From assembly GCF_011378855.1 (NCBI RefSeq), contig NZ_WTLB01000004.1, positions 1 to 64,000 on the forward strand: a stretch of 64,000 nucleotides of DNA. Reading direction: 5' to 3'. The notes beneath the pieces were generated by a model that was not told the DNA's origin, ran no database searches, and saw only the letters and a list, made by a program, of their open reading frames with translations. This DNA is from Pseudoalteromonas sp. Z1A8. Its GTDB lineage: Bacteria > Pseudomonadota > Gammaproteobacteria > Enterobacterales > Alteromonadaceae. The position numbers and the translations under genes were made by a program. Positions 16,839 to 25,968 of this stretch are shown here, piece by piece; the first letter of the stretch is position 1, and every line of letters begins with the position of its first letter.

Positions 16839-16866
16839 TGTCATTAACTTTAATGACATTTGTCAT
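16839..16866. promoter_or_regulatory. Probable operator: overlapping TGTCAT inverted repeats
   Basis: TGTCATTAA (16839-16847) and TTAATGACA (16850-16858) form perfect 9-bp arms around CT. ATGACA (16853-16858) also pairs with TGTCAT (16861-16866) around TT. This gives three alternating half-sites in the divergent promoter region of the two-component operon and the EamA gene, as expected for cooperative binding of a NarL/DesR-type dimer. Binding by the adjacent regulator is inferred. Confidence 0.6.
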
Positions 16867-16935
16867 ATTAGGAAAATTTCATCTTGTAAACGTGGCCTCA
16901 ATGATAAGATATTGAAAAAAGGAGATAACGTTTTA

Positions 16936-17802
16936 ATGCAACCACAACAGCAAAGCCTGATTTACTTACACATAGCTGTATTACTTTTTGGCGGAACCGC
17001 TCTATTTGCCAAGCTTATTGGTTTAAATGCTTTAGATATTACCGTTTACAGAACTGCAATTGCAGGAATGGCTATTTTAGCCATGCTGTATTTTCAAAAA
17101 AAACAAATTAAGCTAAATAAACCTAAAGACTACTTTATTGCGTTATTTTTAGGTGTTGCGGTGGGTATACACTGGGTAACCTATTTTGCAGGTATGCAAA
17201 TGGCCGGTATAACAATTGGAATGTTGGCATTTTTTAGCTACCCCGTTATGACGGTATTTTTAGAGCCCTTATTTAATAAAAGTAGGCCAAAAGCAAAAGA
17301 TATAATAAGTGCGGCCGTGGTTGTTTTAGGTATTTACTTATTAGTCCCAAGTGCAAATTTAGGCGACGATGTGACCCTCGGTGTAATAACAGGTGTTATA
17401 TCGGCATTGTTTTTTTCAATCAGAAACATTACCCATAAACGCTACTTTAGCCAATATGGTGGCCCGCAAACGATGTTTTATCAAACCTTAGTGGCAAGCA
17501 TTATGCTGTGCGCATTTATAGAAGTGCCGGTATATGAAGTTAGTAATCACGACCTAATTTTAATTGCTGTAGCGGGTGTTATATTTACAGCTACACCGCA
17601 CTCGTTATTTGCAGCAAGTTTAAAGCATTTATCGGCGGCAACTGCGGGGTTAATTTCTTGCTTACAACCACTTTATGGCACCATACTGGCTATAGTAATT
17701 ATTCATGAACGTCCTACTGTTATGACGTTAGTTGGTGGAGCACTTATTGTTAGTGCCGCTTGTTTTGAAACGTGGTCAATCACTAAAAAGGCTCAACAAT
17801 GA
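16936..17802 (+). CDS. DMT-superfamily (EamA) membrane transporter
   Basis: This protein of about 288 residues has ten hydrophobic segments in two EamA repeats, as in drug/metabolite exporters. The second repeat starts near the VTLGVITGVISALFFSIRN segment. The substrate is unknown. The ATG at 16936 follows AAAGGAG with an 11-base spacer; the in-frame TTG at 16912 overlaps that ribosome-binding site and is rejected. Its stop overlaps the next start (ATGA), so it is cotranscribed with the phosphodiesterase gene. Confidence 0.9.
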   Translation: MQPQQQSLIYLHIAVLLFGGTALFAKLIGLNALDITVYRTAIAGMAILAMLYFQKKQIKLNKPKDYFIALFLGVAVGIHWVTYFAGMQMAGITIGMLAFFSYPVMTVFLEPLFNKSRPKAKDIISAAVVVLGIYLLVPSANLGDDVTLGVITGVISALFFSIRNITHKRYFSQYGGPQTMFYQTLVASIMLCAFIEVPVYEVSNHDLILIAVAGVIFTATPHSLFAASLKHLSAATAGLISCLQPLYGTILAIVIIHERPTVMTLVGGALIVSAACFETWSITKKAQQ

Positions 17803-18503
17803 AAGTATTTGCACACCGTGGTGCCAGTGGGGATTTTCCTGAAAACACCAAAAGCGCTATTTTAGAAGCGTTAAAAGTAGGTGTTGATGGTATTGAAGTA
17901 GATATTCAAAGTTCCTTCGATGATTACATGTTAATACACGACTCGTGGCTCGATAGAACCACCAGCGGTAAAGGTCGGGTGAGTGATTTTACTGCACATG
18001 AACTCTCTAAACTTGATGCTGGAAATGGCGAGAAAATTCCCACTCTTCAGCAGTTATTTGATTGGAATAATAATAAATCTTTATTAAATATTGAGCTTAA
18101 ACATACTTTTGAGCTGGAAAGGTTTGTGGCTCAACTTGAAAAAAATATTGAGGCTAACAAAATATCGAAAGCAAATATTTTAGTGTCATCGTTTGATCAT
18201 CATCAACTACAGTGGCTCAAAAACAGACTACCATGGCTTAAAATAGGTGCCCTGACGTCTTCTATTCCAATTAACTATGCAAAGTTTGCAAGTGATTTAA
18301 ACGCTTTTAGCGTGCATGTAGATAAAACCTTTATAAATAAGGCTTTTGCAGATGATGCAAAAAAAAGAGGTCTAAAGATTTATGCTTATACGGTCGATAG
18401 AGAACAAGATATAGCGTTAATGCTTGAGTACGGTATAGACGGAATTTTTACAAATTACCCAGCGCGAACTAAAGCTTACTTGTTATCGTTACAAAAAAGC
18501 TAA
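17799..18503 (+). CDS. Glycerophosphodiester phosphodiesterase family protein
   Basis: This 234-residue GDPD-family TIM barrel has the signature AHRGASGDFPENT at residues 5-17 (catalytic His-Arg), GIEVDIQ (metal-binding Glu/Asp) and a HDSWLDRTTSGKG segment. It has no signal peptide, so it is the cytoplasmic UgpQ-like type rather than the periplasmic GlpQ type. Translational coupling to the EamA transporter suggests linked function, possibly export or salvage of a product, but this is speculative. Confidence 0.94.
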   Translation: MKVFAHRGASGDFPENTKSAILEALKVGVDGIEVDIQSSFDDYMLIHDSWLDRTTSGKGRVSDFTAHELSKLDAGNGEKIPTLQQLFDWNNNKSLLNIELKHTFELERFVAQLEKNIEANKISKANILVSSFDHHQLQWLKNRLPWLKIGALTSSIPINYAKFASDLNAFSVHVDKTFINKAFADDAKKRGLKIYAYTVDREQDIALMLEYGIDGIFTNYPARTKAYLLSLQKS

Positions 18504-18548
18504 CTTACACCTCCCTAACTAAAATTATAATTACAGGGCTTAAGCATA

Positions 18549-19769
18549 ATGAGTGGTTTTATGAAAATTTATAACTATATAGAGCAAACATTCTTTTTTA
18601 CGTTAACGCGTAAAATAGTTGGCAACTTAAGCTTTGTATTATTGTTGCAAGCAATTACGTTATTTTGGCTGCATCAGAGCTTAAGCGAACAACAGCAAAG
18701 TACAGGGCTATTTTGGCTGCTTACGCTTGTTATTATATCTGGTTTTATTTTTACTCTTTTTTATATGCGCTTTTTAATTGTTCGCCCTGTTACTGCTATG
18801 CGCGATACTTTGATACAAATAAACCAACAAGATGCAAATTTAGCAGCAAAACTTCCCCACTTTTCGTATGACGAATTTAAAGATTTAAGTACCCAGTACA
18901 ATATGTTTACTGCTCATTTAAGTGAATTACTCAGCACAACATATAATAGTGCTCAAGCTAGTGCACACAGTAATACGCAAGTCACTCAATCAATGCAAAA
19001 CACTGAGCAATCTAGCGAGCAACAAATACAGTTAAGCCACAGTATTATTAATGCCAGTATGCAAATAACCCAAAGCCTACAAAACATAGTAAATAATACA
19101 GATAGCGTGCATAACGTTAATAATGAACATCTTAACTTTGTAAAACTCTCTGCATCCGAGCTCGCTGCTTTAGTGGAACAAGTTAAGCTAATTACTAATA
19201 TGCTGGGTAGCTTTTCAAATACAATTGCGGGACTGAAAGAGAACAGTGAAAATATTCGTAGTATTTTAAAAATGGTTGAAGAGTTTTCTGATCAAACTAA
19301 TTTGTTAGCCCTTAACGCCGCAATAGAAGCAGCTAGAGCGGGTGAAGCTGGCAGAGGGTTTGCCGTAGTTGCAGATGAAGTACGCACGCTTTCAATAAAG
19401 GTCAGTGGCGCAACCAGGCAAATAAGCGACTTCATAAATCAAATGAATGATTTGGTGAACGAAACAAATGAAGAGTCAGAGCAATTAATAACTCACTCTA
19501 ATAATGCACAAAGCTCAATTAGCGCCACCTCAGATGGTTTTACTAAAATGCTGAGTGAATTTGAGCACAACCAACAGCAGTTACAACAAATAGCCAACGC
19601 GGTGCATATGCTCGAGGATACTCAAACCCATACTCACCAATCGGTAGAACAAATTGTAGCGCTAGGTGAGCACGCTAAACAGCAAATAGATACAGCCCTT
19701 AGTGATTGCCAACAATCCCAGCAGCTAAGTATACAAACTCAACAACAGTTAAAACGCTTTGTGCACTAA
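18549..19769 (+). CDS. Methyl-accepting chemotaxis protein without a periplasmic sensor domain
   Basis: This 406-residue protein has two membrane spans (about residues 25-41 and 53-73) separated by only about 11 residues, then a HAMP domain and a long coiled coil. The conserved signalling tip, [20 protein letters not shown] followed by [12 protein letters not shown], lies near residues 245-280. With no ligand-binding domain it must sense through the membrane, HAMP or a partner protein. The start is uncertain: an in-frame ATG at 18561 is an alternative. It is a single gene. Confidence 0.93.
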   Translation: MSGFMKIYNYIEQTFFFTLTRKIVGNLSFVLLLQAITLFWLHQSLSEQQQSTGLFWLLTLVIISGFIFTLFYMRFLIVRPVTAMRDTLIQINQQDANLAAKLPHFSYDEFKDLSTQYNMFTAHLSELLSTTYNSAQASAHSNTQVTQSMQNTEQSSEQQIQLSHSIINASMQITQSLQNIVNNTDSVHNVNNEHLNFVKLSASELAALVEQVKLITNMLGSFSNTIAGLKENSENIRSILKMVEEFSDQTNLLALNAAIEAARAGEAGRGFAVVADEVRTLSIKVSGATRQISDFINQMNDLVNETNEESEQLITHSNNAQSSISATSDGFTKMLSEFEHNQQQLQQIANAVHMLEDTQTHTHQSVEQIVALGEHAKQQIDTALSDCQQSQQLSIQTQQQLKRFVH

Positions 19770-19835
19770 GAAGCGTTTTCGGGCTTAGAGAAATATGGTA
19801 AATTACGCAGCTATTAATTTAAGTGTGTAAAGCGT

Positions 19836-20969
19836 GTGAGCAACCCTACCCCAGACTATGAAAAATTAGCCCTGCAAATAAAAACCTGGGGGCAAGAGCT
19901 TGGCTTTAGCGAAGTAGGTATTACTGATATTGACCTATCTAAGCACGAAGCCCAATTACAACGCTGGCTTGATGCGGGCTATCACGGCTCGATGGATTAT
20001 ATGGCTGCGCATGGCATGAAACGTGCTCGCCCTGCTGAATTAGTACCTGGTACACAACGTGTTATATCTGTAAAAATGAACTACCTCCCACCTGATGCAG
20101 GCTTTGCAAAAACCTTAAAAAATAAAGAAAAAGCATACATAAGTCGTTATGCACTGGGTCGTGATTACCATAAATTAATGCGTAATCGTTTAAAAAAACT
20201 TGGCCAAAAAATAGAGCAAGAAATTGGCGAGTATGGCTTTAGGCCCTTTGTAGATTCAGCCCCGGTACTTGAGCGTCAACTCGCAGAAAAAGCCGGTTTA
20301 GGGTGGCGTGGTAAGCATTCGTTATTAATTAATCAAGAAGCAGGATCGTGGTTTTTTTTAGGCGAGCTATTTATTGATTTACCCCTGCCAATAGATACAG
20401 AAAACACGTTTGAAGGCTGTGGAAAATGTGTTGCTTGTATTACGCTTTGCCCAACAGGAGCAATTGTAGAGCCTTACGTTGTTGATGCACGTAAATGTAT
20501 ATCGTACTTAACAATAGAGCACCAAGGTCCTATTCCAGAGCAGTACCGAACTTTATTAGGCAACCGCATTTATGGCTGCGATGATTGCCAGTTAGTATGC
20601 CCTTGGAATCGTTATGGGCAAATAACTGACGAAAATGATTTTCATCCTCGTACTCAATTAAAAGATAAAGACTTACTTGAGCTATTTGCTTGGGATGAGA
20701 CTACATTTTTAAAAAATACCGAAGGCAGCCCTATTCGCCGCATTGGTCACGAACGTTGGTTACGTAATATAGCGGTCGGTTTAGGTAATGCAGAATTTAG
20801 CCCCGCTATTATTCATGCCCTAGAAGATAAATCTCAAGTATGCAGCGAGCTTGTTTTAGAACATATTGAATGGGCCCTTGCTCAACAAAACGATAAGCAA
20901 CGATTACAAATTCGTAAAACGGCTAGGTTAATCAGAATTGTAGAAAAAGGCTTACCCAGAGACGCATAA
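19836..20969 (+). CDS. queG: Epoxyqueuosine reductase
   Basis: QueG reduces epoxyqueuosine to queuosine in tRNA using cobalamin and two 4Fe-4S clusters. The 377-residue protein carries CGKCVACITLCPTGAI and CDDCQLVCPWNR, the two ferredoxin-like cysteine sets, plus the family DYMAAHGMKRARP segment. GTG at 19836 is the start consistent with the family N-terminus. Unlike in many gammaproteobacteria, nnr and tsaE are not adjacent. Inverted arms AAAGGCTTAC (20946-20955) and GTAAGCCTTT (20980-20989) bracket the stop codon. Confidence 0.96.
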   Translation: MSNPTPDYEKLALQIKTWGQELGFSEVGITDIDLSKHEAQLQRWLDAGYHGSMDYMAAHGMKRARPAELVPGTQRVISVKMNYLPPDAGFAKTLKNKEKAYISRYALGRDYHKLMRNRLKKLGQKIEQEIGEYGFRPFVDSAPVLERQLAEKAGLGWRGKHSLLINQEAGSWFFLGELFIDLPLPIDTENTFEGCGKCVACITLCPTGAIVEPYVVDARKCISYLTIEHQGPIPEQYRTLLGNRIYGCDDCQLVCPWNRYGQITDENDFHPRTQLKDKDLLELFAWDETTFLKNTEGSPIRRIGHERWLRNIAVGLGNAEFSPAIIHALEDKSQVCSELVLEHIEWALAQQNDKQRLQIRKTARLIRIVEKGLPRDA

Positions 20970-21016
20970 TGCGATTGGTGTAAGCCTTTGAAGTAACATT
21001 ATTTAGTTAAATATAT

Positions 21017-22144
21017 TTAACTTTTCAAAAGTAACGATAGATCTTGCTCTATTTCTGTAAAGGCTGCTTTCACTTGTTTAACAGACTCCTCTCTTGCTAC
21101 TGATTTTTGGATAGTTTCATCTACTTTTTTATAAATAAACACCTCCTGATCTTCATCTAACCCCATTGTTGGGATACGCTCTTCAAGCTCTTCTTGTAAC
21201 TGTTTAAAAACTTTTTCGTTGTTTTGACGGTTGTCATTCAACAAGCTAATTAAGCCATGAAACTTACTGTGAACCGTACTTGCTACGGCATTAAGTTTTG
21301 CTTGTTGCGATTCAAGCATTTTCTTAGTCATGATGGCGCGTAGCTGCTGCTCGGTAACACTGACAATAAAACATACGTGGTCGCGTATACGCCCGTGTTT
21401 ATCTGGATCGTGATCAGGCATATTTAAAATAAGTAAGCTAATCAATTCATAGTTAACTAAAATTCGGTGCGAAAATTCATGTAAGCGCCCTTTGTTTTTA
21501 AGCATTTCGAATAGTTCCACCACAATAGGTGAACACACGCCGTTTAGTGCAAAGTGGCTAATTTCATCGCTTTCTCTAAACTCTACATTACTTTGTAAAT
21601 CAAAAGACTGCAGACAATCTATAAGCGCTTTACCTAGTTCTTGAGGGTCATTAATAAAACCTATGTTTTCAACGTAGTTAACTATTTGCCCCATTTCGCT
21701 GCTGTTAGCCATGGCATTAAATGCAGTTGATGTTGCATCTTCAACTTGCTTTTCAAGGCTTTGTTTTTCAACGAGTACTTGATTTAAATTTTTAAGCTTT
21801 GATTTAAGTTCATCATGGCCAAAGGGTTTTACAATGTAGTCTTCTGCGCCAACTGAGTAGCCTTCCATGCGCTCCTCAACAGTGCCACGAGCAGATACAA
21901 ACATAACAATTATATGTGCCGTATTTGGGTTTGCTTTAAGTGCCTTACATACTTCATAGCCATTCATTTGCGGCATACTTACGTCAAGTAATATAACCTG
22001 AGGCATATAACCTTCAACCATGCTTAAACATTCAGGCCCACTCGCTGCTACTTGTAATTCAAAATCAAGCTCCTCTAAAATCTCCTCAATAATTTCAAGG
22101 TTAAAGGGTTCGTCATCAACGGCAAGTATTTTAGTTAAGGCCAT
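21017..22144 (-). CDS. Response regulator with C-terminal domain of unknown function
   Basis: This 375-residue protein has an N-terminal receiver domain (residues 4-120, phosphoacceptor Asp54 in ILLDVSMPQMNGYEV, conserved Lys in YIVKPFG). It continues into a predicted coiled coil (about 122-150) and a mostly helical region I do not recognise. It has no DNA-binding, GGDEF or HD motif, so the output is unknown. It follows the hybrid kinase gene on the same strand, and the two probably form a signalling pair. Confidence 0.9.
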   Translation of the reverse strand: MALTKILAVDDEPFNLEIIEEILEELDFELQVAASGPECLSMVEGYMPQVILLDVSMPQMNGYEVCKALKANPNTAHIIVMFVSARGTVEERMEGYSVGAEDYIVKPFGHDELKSKLKNLNQVLVEKQSLEKQVEDATSTAFNAMANSSEMGQIVNYVENIGFINDPQELGKALIDCLQSFDLQSNVEFRESDEISHFALNGVCSPIVVELFEMLKNKGRLHEFSHRILVNYELISLLILNMPDHDPDKHGRIRDHVCFIVSVTEQQLRAIMTKKMLESQQAKLNAVASTVHSKFHGLISLLNDNRQNNEKVFKQLQEELEERIPTMGLDEDQEVFIYKKVDETIQKSVAREESVKQVKAAFTEIEQDLSLLLKS

Positions 22145-22193
22145 AATTTATCATCCATTCAATTCTCAAAAAGTTACTTGGCTTGCCAAAAAA

Positions 22194-22256
22194 CAATTAA
22201 TTACTGTGTTGTATTAATTGATCTTCAGCCAAATGCTCATCTAGATTTATTTCCAA
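22194..22256 (-). repeat. Duplicated 3' end of the hybrid kinase gene (recombination scar)
   Basis: About 63 bp here match 22274-22336, the last codons of the kinase gene, at an 80-bp offset. The four substitutions within the match are all synonymous in the kinase frame, and the same stop codon is present. The copy therefore looks like the 3' end of a homologous allele left after recombination. It lies in the spacer before the response regulator gene and has no start of its own. Confidence 0.85.
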
Positions 22257-22276
22257 TTTGGTATGCCCGTTAGCAA

Positions 22277-24271
22277 TTAATTACTGTGCTGTATTAATTG
22301 ATCTTCAGCCAAATGCTCGTCTAGGTTTATTTCTAATGGCACTTGTATAGATATAGTCGCGCCACCATTTTCGTTATTGTGCGCAGTGATCTCTCCTTGA
22401 TGTAAAGATACAAACTCTCTACACAATGCAAGGCCCAATCCTGTACCACCGGCACCGCTATTTGTTTTACTGCTTTGTACAAACTTAGTAAAAATATGCT
22501 CCAGCTCATCTTCTGGGATGCCGATCCCATTATCGGTAACCTTTATGGTGGCAAGTTTATTATCTGACTCTAAATTTACCTGTATTTTACTTTTGGGTTC
22601 ACTAAATTTAAGTGCATTACCCAGTACGTTTCGAAGTAACTGATTTATTTGCTCTTCATCACATTGCGCAATTACAGGTAACGGCTGCGCGGTGAATACA
22701 ATCTCAATTTCTTTTTCCATTGCCGTACCAGATACATCATCAATACTTGTTTTAATGATGTTAGCTAAATTATACGGACGAGGATTAAATGGAAACTTAC
22801 CCACATCTAACTTAGATAGATCGAGTAAATTATTCAGTAACGACAGTAAACGCTCACCACTACTTTCTATTCGCGATAGGTATTTTATGAGTTTTTCTTT
22901 TGCAAAATCTCCAGCATCTAATTTATTTAGACCAAAGCGAGAAAAGCTTAAAATTGAGTGCATAGGCGTGCGAAGTTCATGCGACATATTTGCTAAAAAC
23001 TCTGATTTACTTAAGTTTGCAGCCTCAGCCACGTTTTTAGCATGCTCAAGCTGTGAAGTACGTGCTCTAACTTGCTCTTCAAGGACATCTTTTGCTTCAA
23101 GTAGTAAATCTTCTTTTTGCTTAAGATGGGTTACATTTTTAAATATGACGGCAAGTGCTATTTCGCCATGGTGATCTATCTCATTAAAAGATCCCACTAG
23201 CGGTATATAACCCCCTGCTGTTTTAGATAAACGTAAGTCGCAGCTAAATTGGCGATTGCTGTTTAGTGTCGAAATTTTATCTTTAATGCCTAACGTTGAA
23301 TCATCATCTAAAAAATTAAATACTGATTTACCTTCAAGTTCGTTAAACGGTAAATTAAATAGTTTTAAACAAGCATCATTAGCTTCTATCACTCTACCGC
23401 ATTTCTCAAACAACATAATTGCATCGGGCGTATGCTTATAAATAACCTGAAGTAGGCTGTCTTTTTCAATCAGGGCATCAACCGTATCTTGTAGCCTTTC
23501 TACAAGCTCTGCGTTATGACGTTTTAATAACTCTGTTTGCCACAGTTTATGTATTGATTGTAATAGTGAGCTATCGTTTAGTGGTTTTATGAGTACGTCT
23601 TCTACGCCTTGACGAATTGCGTCAATCATTGAAACTTGATCAGGGCGTGAGGTAAATAATAAGCAGCGGCAATGTGGTTGCATTATTTTTAAGTTTGAAA
23701 AAATTTCTAAACCGGTTCCGTCGTCTAAAACAAAATCACTTATCAGTATATCGATTTGCTTTTCTTTCGTAATTTCTAAAGCTTCTGCAGAGGTGGTTGC
23801 TGTATGGGTCTCGATATGAGCACCGATCAAGCTGTTTTTCATTTTTTCGAGGCGCTCAGGAACATGATCGACGAGTAAAATAGTGGGTAATTGCAAAATA
23901 TGATTAGAGCCTAATTCTAGTAGGCTCTCTAAAAGAGAAGTAATTTCTTTATTAGAAAAAAACGGGTAGATCACGGTTGCGTCAGGCGCAATATGATTTA
24001 ATTCACTAAACGCAGTTAGTTGCTCACCGCTTTGTGCTTTTGGAGCAAGCAGCATAAAACGCTCTTGCGCTATTTCACTAACAAGTGGTTTTATTGGTTC
24101 AACAGGCACACCATGGGAAACAACAACTAAGTCGTAGTCGCCTATATTGGTATACATGTCTAGCATGCTGAAATGAATTAATTCGACTTCACATCCTATT
24201 AATTCTAAAAGCACTTTCACACGCATTGCGATGACACTGCTACTATCAACAATTAATATTTTTCGAATCAT
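22277..24271 (-). CDS. Hybrid sensor histidine kinase (REC-like, REC, PAS, HisKA, HATPase)
   Basis: This protein of about 664 residues contains, in order: a degenerate receiver domain (about 1-115) whose phosphoacceptor strand reads DLVVVSHG with no aspartate; a receiver (about 128-245) with DILISDFVLDDGTG; a PAS domain (about 265-385); a HisKA domain with the phosphorylated His in MSHELRTPMHS near residue 430; and a HATPase with NALKF, DNGIGIP and GTGLGLALC boxes. It has no membrane segments, so it is cytoplasmic. The ATG at 24271 is preferred; a TTG five codons earlier is the alternative. Its 3' end is duplicated just downstream. Confidence 0.93.
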   Translation of the reverse strand: MIRKILIVDSSSVIAMRVKVLLELIGCEVELIHFSMLDMYTNIGDYDLVVVSHGVPVEPIKPLVSEIAQERFMLLAPKAQSGEQLTAFSELNHIAPDATVIYPFFSNKEITSLLESLLELGSNHILQLPTILLVDHVPERLEKMKNSLIGAHIETHTATTSAEALEITKEKQIDILISDFVLDDGTGLEIFSNLKIMQPHCRCLLFTSRPDQVSMIDAIRQGVEDVLIKPLNDSSLLQSIHKLWQTELLKRHNAELVERLQDTVDALIEKDSLLQVIYKHTPDAIMLFEKCGRVIEANDACLKLFNLPFNELEGKSVFNFLDDDSTLGIKDKISTLNSNRQFSCDLRLSKTAGGYIPLVGSFNEIDHHGEIALAVIFKNVTHLKQKEDLLLEAKDVLEEQVRARTSQLEHAKNVAEAANLSKSEFLANMSHELRTPMHSILSFSRFGLNKLDAGDFAKEKLIKYLSRIESSGERLLSLLNNLLDLSKLDVGKFPFNPRPYNLANIIKTSIDDVSGTAMEKEIEIVFTAQPLPVIAQCDEEQINQLLRNVLGNALKFSEPKSKIQVNLESDNKLATIKVTDNGIGIPEDELEHIFTKFVQSSKTNSGAGGTGLGLALCREFVSLHQGEITAHNNENGGATISIQVPLEINLDEHLAEDQLIQHSN

Positions 24272-24390
24272 CAAGCTACACTTCAAATTAATAAACTTAA
24301 TATGTTAATAGCGTAGACTATTTTTATTTAATTGGCATAAACCCTTCGTCTTATTTTGTAAAAAAATATTACAACATTATGAAAAATAAT

Positions 24391-24879
24391 TTATTCCAGA
24401 TGTTTTCCAAAAATAGTAAGGCTGTACGCCTTATCATCCATTATGGCAACGCTTGGCAACTCACCCCATATTGCAAAATCAAAATGCTTAAACAATTTAA
24501 CACTCGGTAAGTTATGACTAAAAATGAAGCCGAGTAATACTTTAATATTTAATTGCTTAGCTTGTGTTTGAGCAAATATCATTAGCTTTTTACCAAGCCC
24601 TTTACCTTGCGCTTTACTGGTAATGTAAATGCTCATTTCTACTGTGCCGTCGTAAGCTGGGCGCCCATAAAACGACTTATAACTTACCCAAGCAAGTACT
24701 TGGTTATTTTCGCAGTAAACGTAAATAGGCCTTTTATCGTTGTGGCTATTAAACCAGTCACGCTTTTCGTCAACGGTTACCTCTTCGGTATCTGCAGTGA
24801 CCATTCGCCCTGCAATGGTTTCGTTATAAATGGCTACAATTTCATTAAGGTCATCGATAGTTGCTAAACGCGTTGTCAT
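24391..24879 (-). CDS. GNAT-family N-acetyltransferase
   Basis: This 162-residue GNAT-fold protein has the acetyl-CoA-binding segment QGKGLGKKLM (Q/RxxGxG/A type, near residue 91) and the N-terminal TIDDLNEIVAIYNETI helix seen in phosphinothricin-acetyltransferase-like members. The substrate is not predictable; the Pat-like resemblance is common among general amino-acid or methionine-sulfone acetyltransferases. It is transcribed alone, divergent from the glutathione peroxidase gene. Confidence 0.92.
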   Translation of the reverse strand: MTTRLATIDDLNEIVAIYNETIAGRMVTADTEEVTVDEKRDWFNSHNDKRPIYVYCENNQVLAWVSYKSFYGRPAYDGTVEMSIYITSKAQGKGLGKKLMIFAQTQAKQLNIKVLLGFIFSHNLPSVKLFKHFDFAIWGELPSVAIMDDKAYSLTIFGKHLE

Positions 24880-24960
24880 AGGTCATTAGAAGGTTGATCA
24901 ATTTGTTCCATATTAGCGTATGATTATCCAATCAAACAATCGTAAAGTTTAGGTAATGTA

Positions 24961-25536
24961 ATGCTAAAAAAAATTATAATAGGATTAACGGCTTTATTTA
25001 TTAATGCTCCCCTTCAAGCTGAAACATCATCAACTATTAACCAAACCTCTGCCCAAGACTGTCAAGATTTTACTAATGTAGATATACGAAAGCTTCGCTC
25101 AAAAGAATCTATTAACTTGTGCAAATTCAAAAATAAGCCTTTATTAATAGTAAACACGGCGAGTAATTGTGGCTTTACGCCTCAATTTAAAGGCCTTGAA
25201 GCATTATATCAACAATACAAAAACCAAGGTTTAGTAGTATTGGGGTTCCCTTCTGATGATTTTTTTCAAGAAGAAGATAGTGAAAAAGAAACTGCAAAAA
25301 TATGCTTTGTTAATTATGGTGTAACTTTTCCCATGTTTGCCACAAGCGAAGTTCGTGGAAATGAAGCAAACCCAATTTTTAAATATTTGAACGAGCAAAC
25401 TAGTTCTCCAAATTGGAACTTTTATAAATACTTAGTGTCTGCTGATCGTAAAACAGTTTTACGGTTTAACAGCAAAGTGGCACCTAATTCAGAGCAAATG
25501 ATTGCAGCAATTGAAACTGCGCTTTCTGAAAAATAA
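24961..25536 (+). CDS. Periplasmic glutathione peroxidase-family protein
   Basis: This 191-residue protein has a signal peptide (about residues 1-20) and a thioredoxin-fold peroxidase domain. The peroxidatic Cys70 lies in NTASNCGFTPQF and Trp152 in NWNFYKY. The usual GFPCNQFG motif reads GFPSDDFF here, so the family's Asn-Gln pair is Asp99-Asp100. Cys115 is in the position used for resolution in thioredoxin-dependent members. It probably reduces peroxides in the periplasm with a thiol donor. Confidence 0.92.
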   Translation: MLKKIIIGLTALFINAPLQAETSSTINQTSAQDCQDFTNVDIRKLRSKESINLCKFKNKPLLIVNTASNCGFTPQFKGLEALYQQYKNQGLVVLGFPSDDFFQEEDSEKETAKICFVNYGVTFPMFATSEVRGNEANPIFKYLNEQTSSPNWNFYKYLVSADRKTVLRFNSKVAPNSEQMIAAIETALSEK

Positions 25537-25622
25537 GTTTATACTGGTACAATTAGTTGAAACTAACTAGAATGACATTTCAATTCGGTTAAAAAAACAC
25601 CACACTATATTTGGGAGATTTT

Positions 25623-25904
25623 ATGACAGTAGCAAGCGCACGACATATACTTGTAGACAGTGAAGCACAATGCTTAGACTTAAAAACAAAAATTGAGCAA
25701 GGCGAAGACTTTGCTGAATTAGCAAAAGCACATTCTAATTGTCCTTCAGGTCAGGATGGCGGTGCTCTTGGTGAGTTTGGCCCTGGTATGATGGTTCCAG
25801 AGTTTGATAAAGTTGTGTTTTCTGCGCCAATTAACCAAGTTCAAGGCCCTGTACAAACTCAATTTGGTTATCATTTACTTGAAGTTACTAGCCGTTCAGA
25901 ATAA
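25623..25904 (+). CDS. ppiC: Parvulin-type peptidyl-prolyl isomerase
   Basis: This 93-residue single-domain parvulin has ARHILV at residues 5-10, FAELAKAHSNCPSGQDGGALGEFGPGMMVPEFD in the middle, and the QFGYHLLEV terminus. Length and sequence match cytoplasmic PpiC/parvulin. The ATG at 25623 follows GGGAG, whereas the in-frame TTG at 25611 overlaps that site. It is followed by a terminator. Confidence 0.94.
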   Translation: MTVASARHILVDSEAQCLDLKTKIEQGEDFAELAKAHSNCPSGQDGGALGEFGPGMMVPEFDKVVFSAPINQVQGPVQTQFGYHLLEVTSRSE

Positions 25905-25933
25905 ATTTAACTGTACTGTAAGTAACATTTTAT

Positions 25934-25957
25934 AAAAGCCGCTTATGCGGCTTTTTT
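25934..25957 (+). terminator. Rho-independent terminator after ppiC
   Basis: AAAAGCCGC and GCGGCTTTTTT form a stem around a 4-base loop with a T run. It sits 30 bp past the parvulin stop, and its loop contains an ATG that is in frame with the next gene but is not its start. Confidence 0.92.
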
Positions 25958-25968
25958 ATGGAGTAATT

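Noticed and set aside
16779-16859. N-terminal extension of the small membrane protein to 83 residues
   Set aside because: The internal ATG at 16778 has an AGGAGA site at ideal spacing and starts a membrane-protein-like N-terminus; the extension runs into the promoter/operator region.
25945-25968. Eight-codon N-terminal extension of the GST-like protein
   Set aside because: The upstream ATG lies in the loop of the ppiC terminator; the ATG at 25969 has a GGAG site and begins the GST fold.
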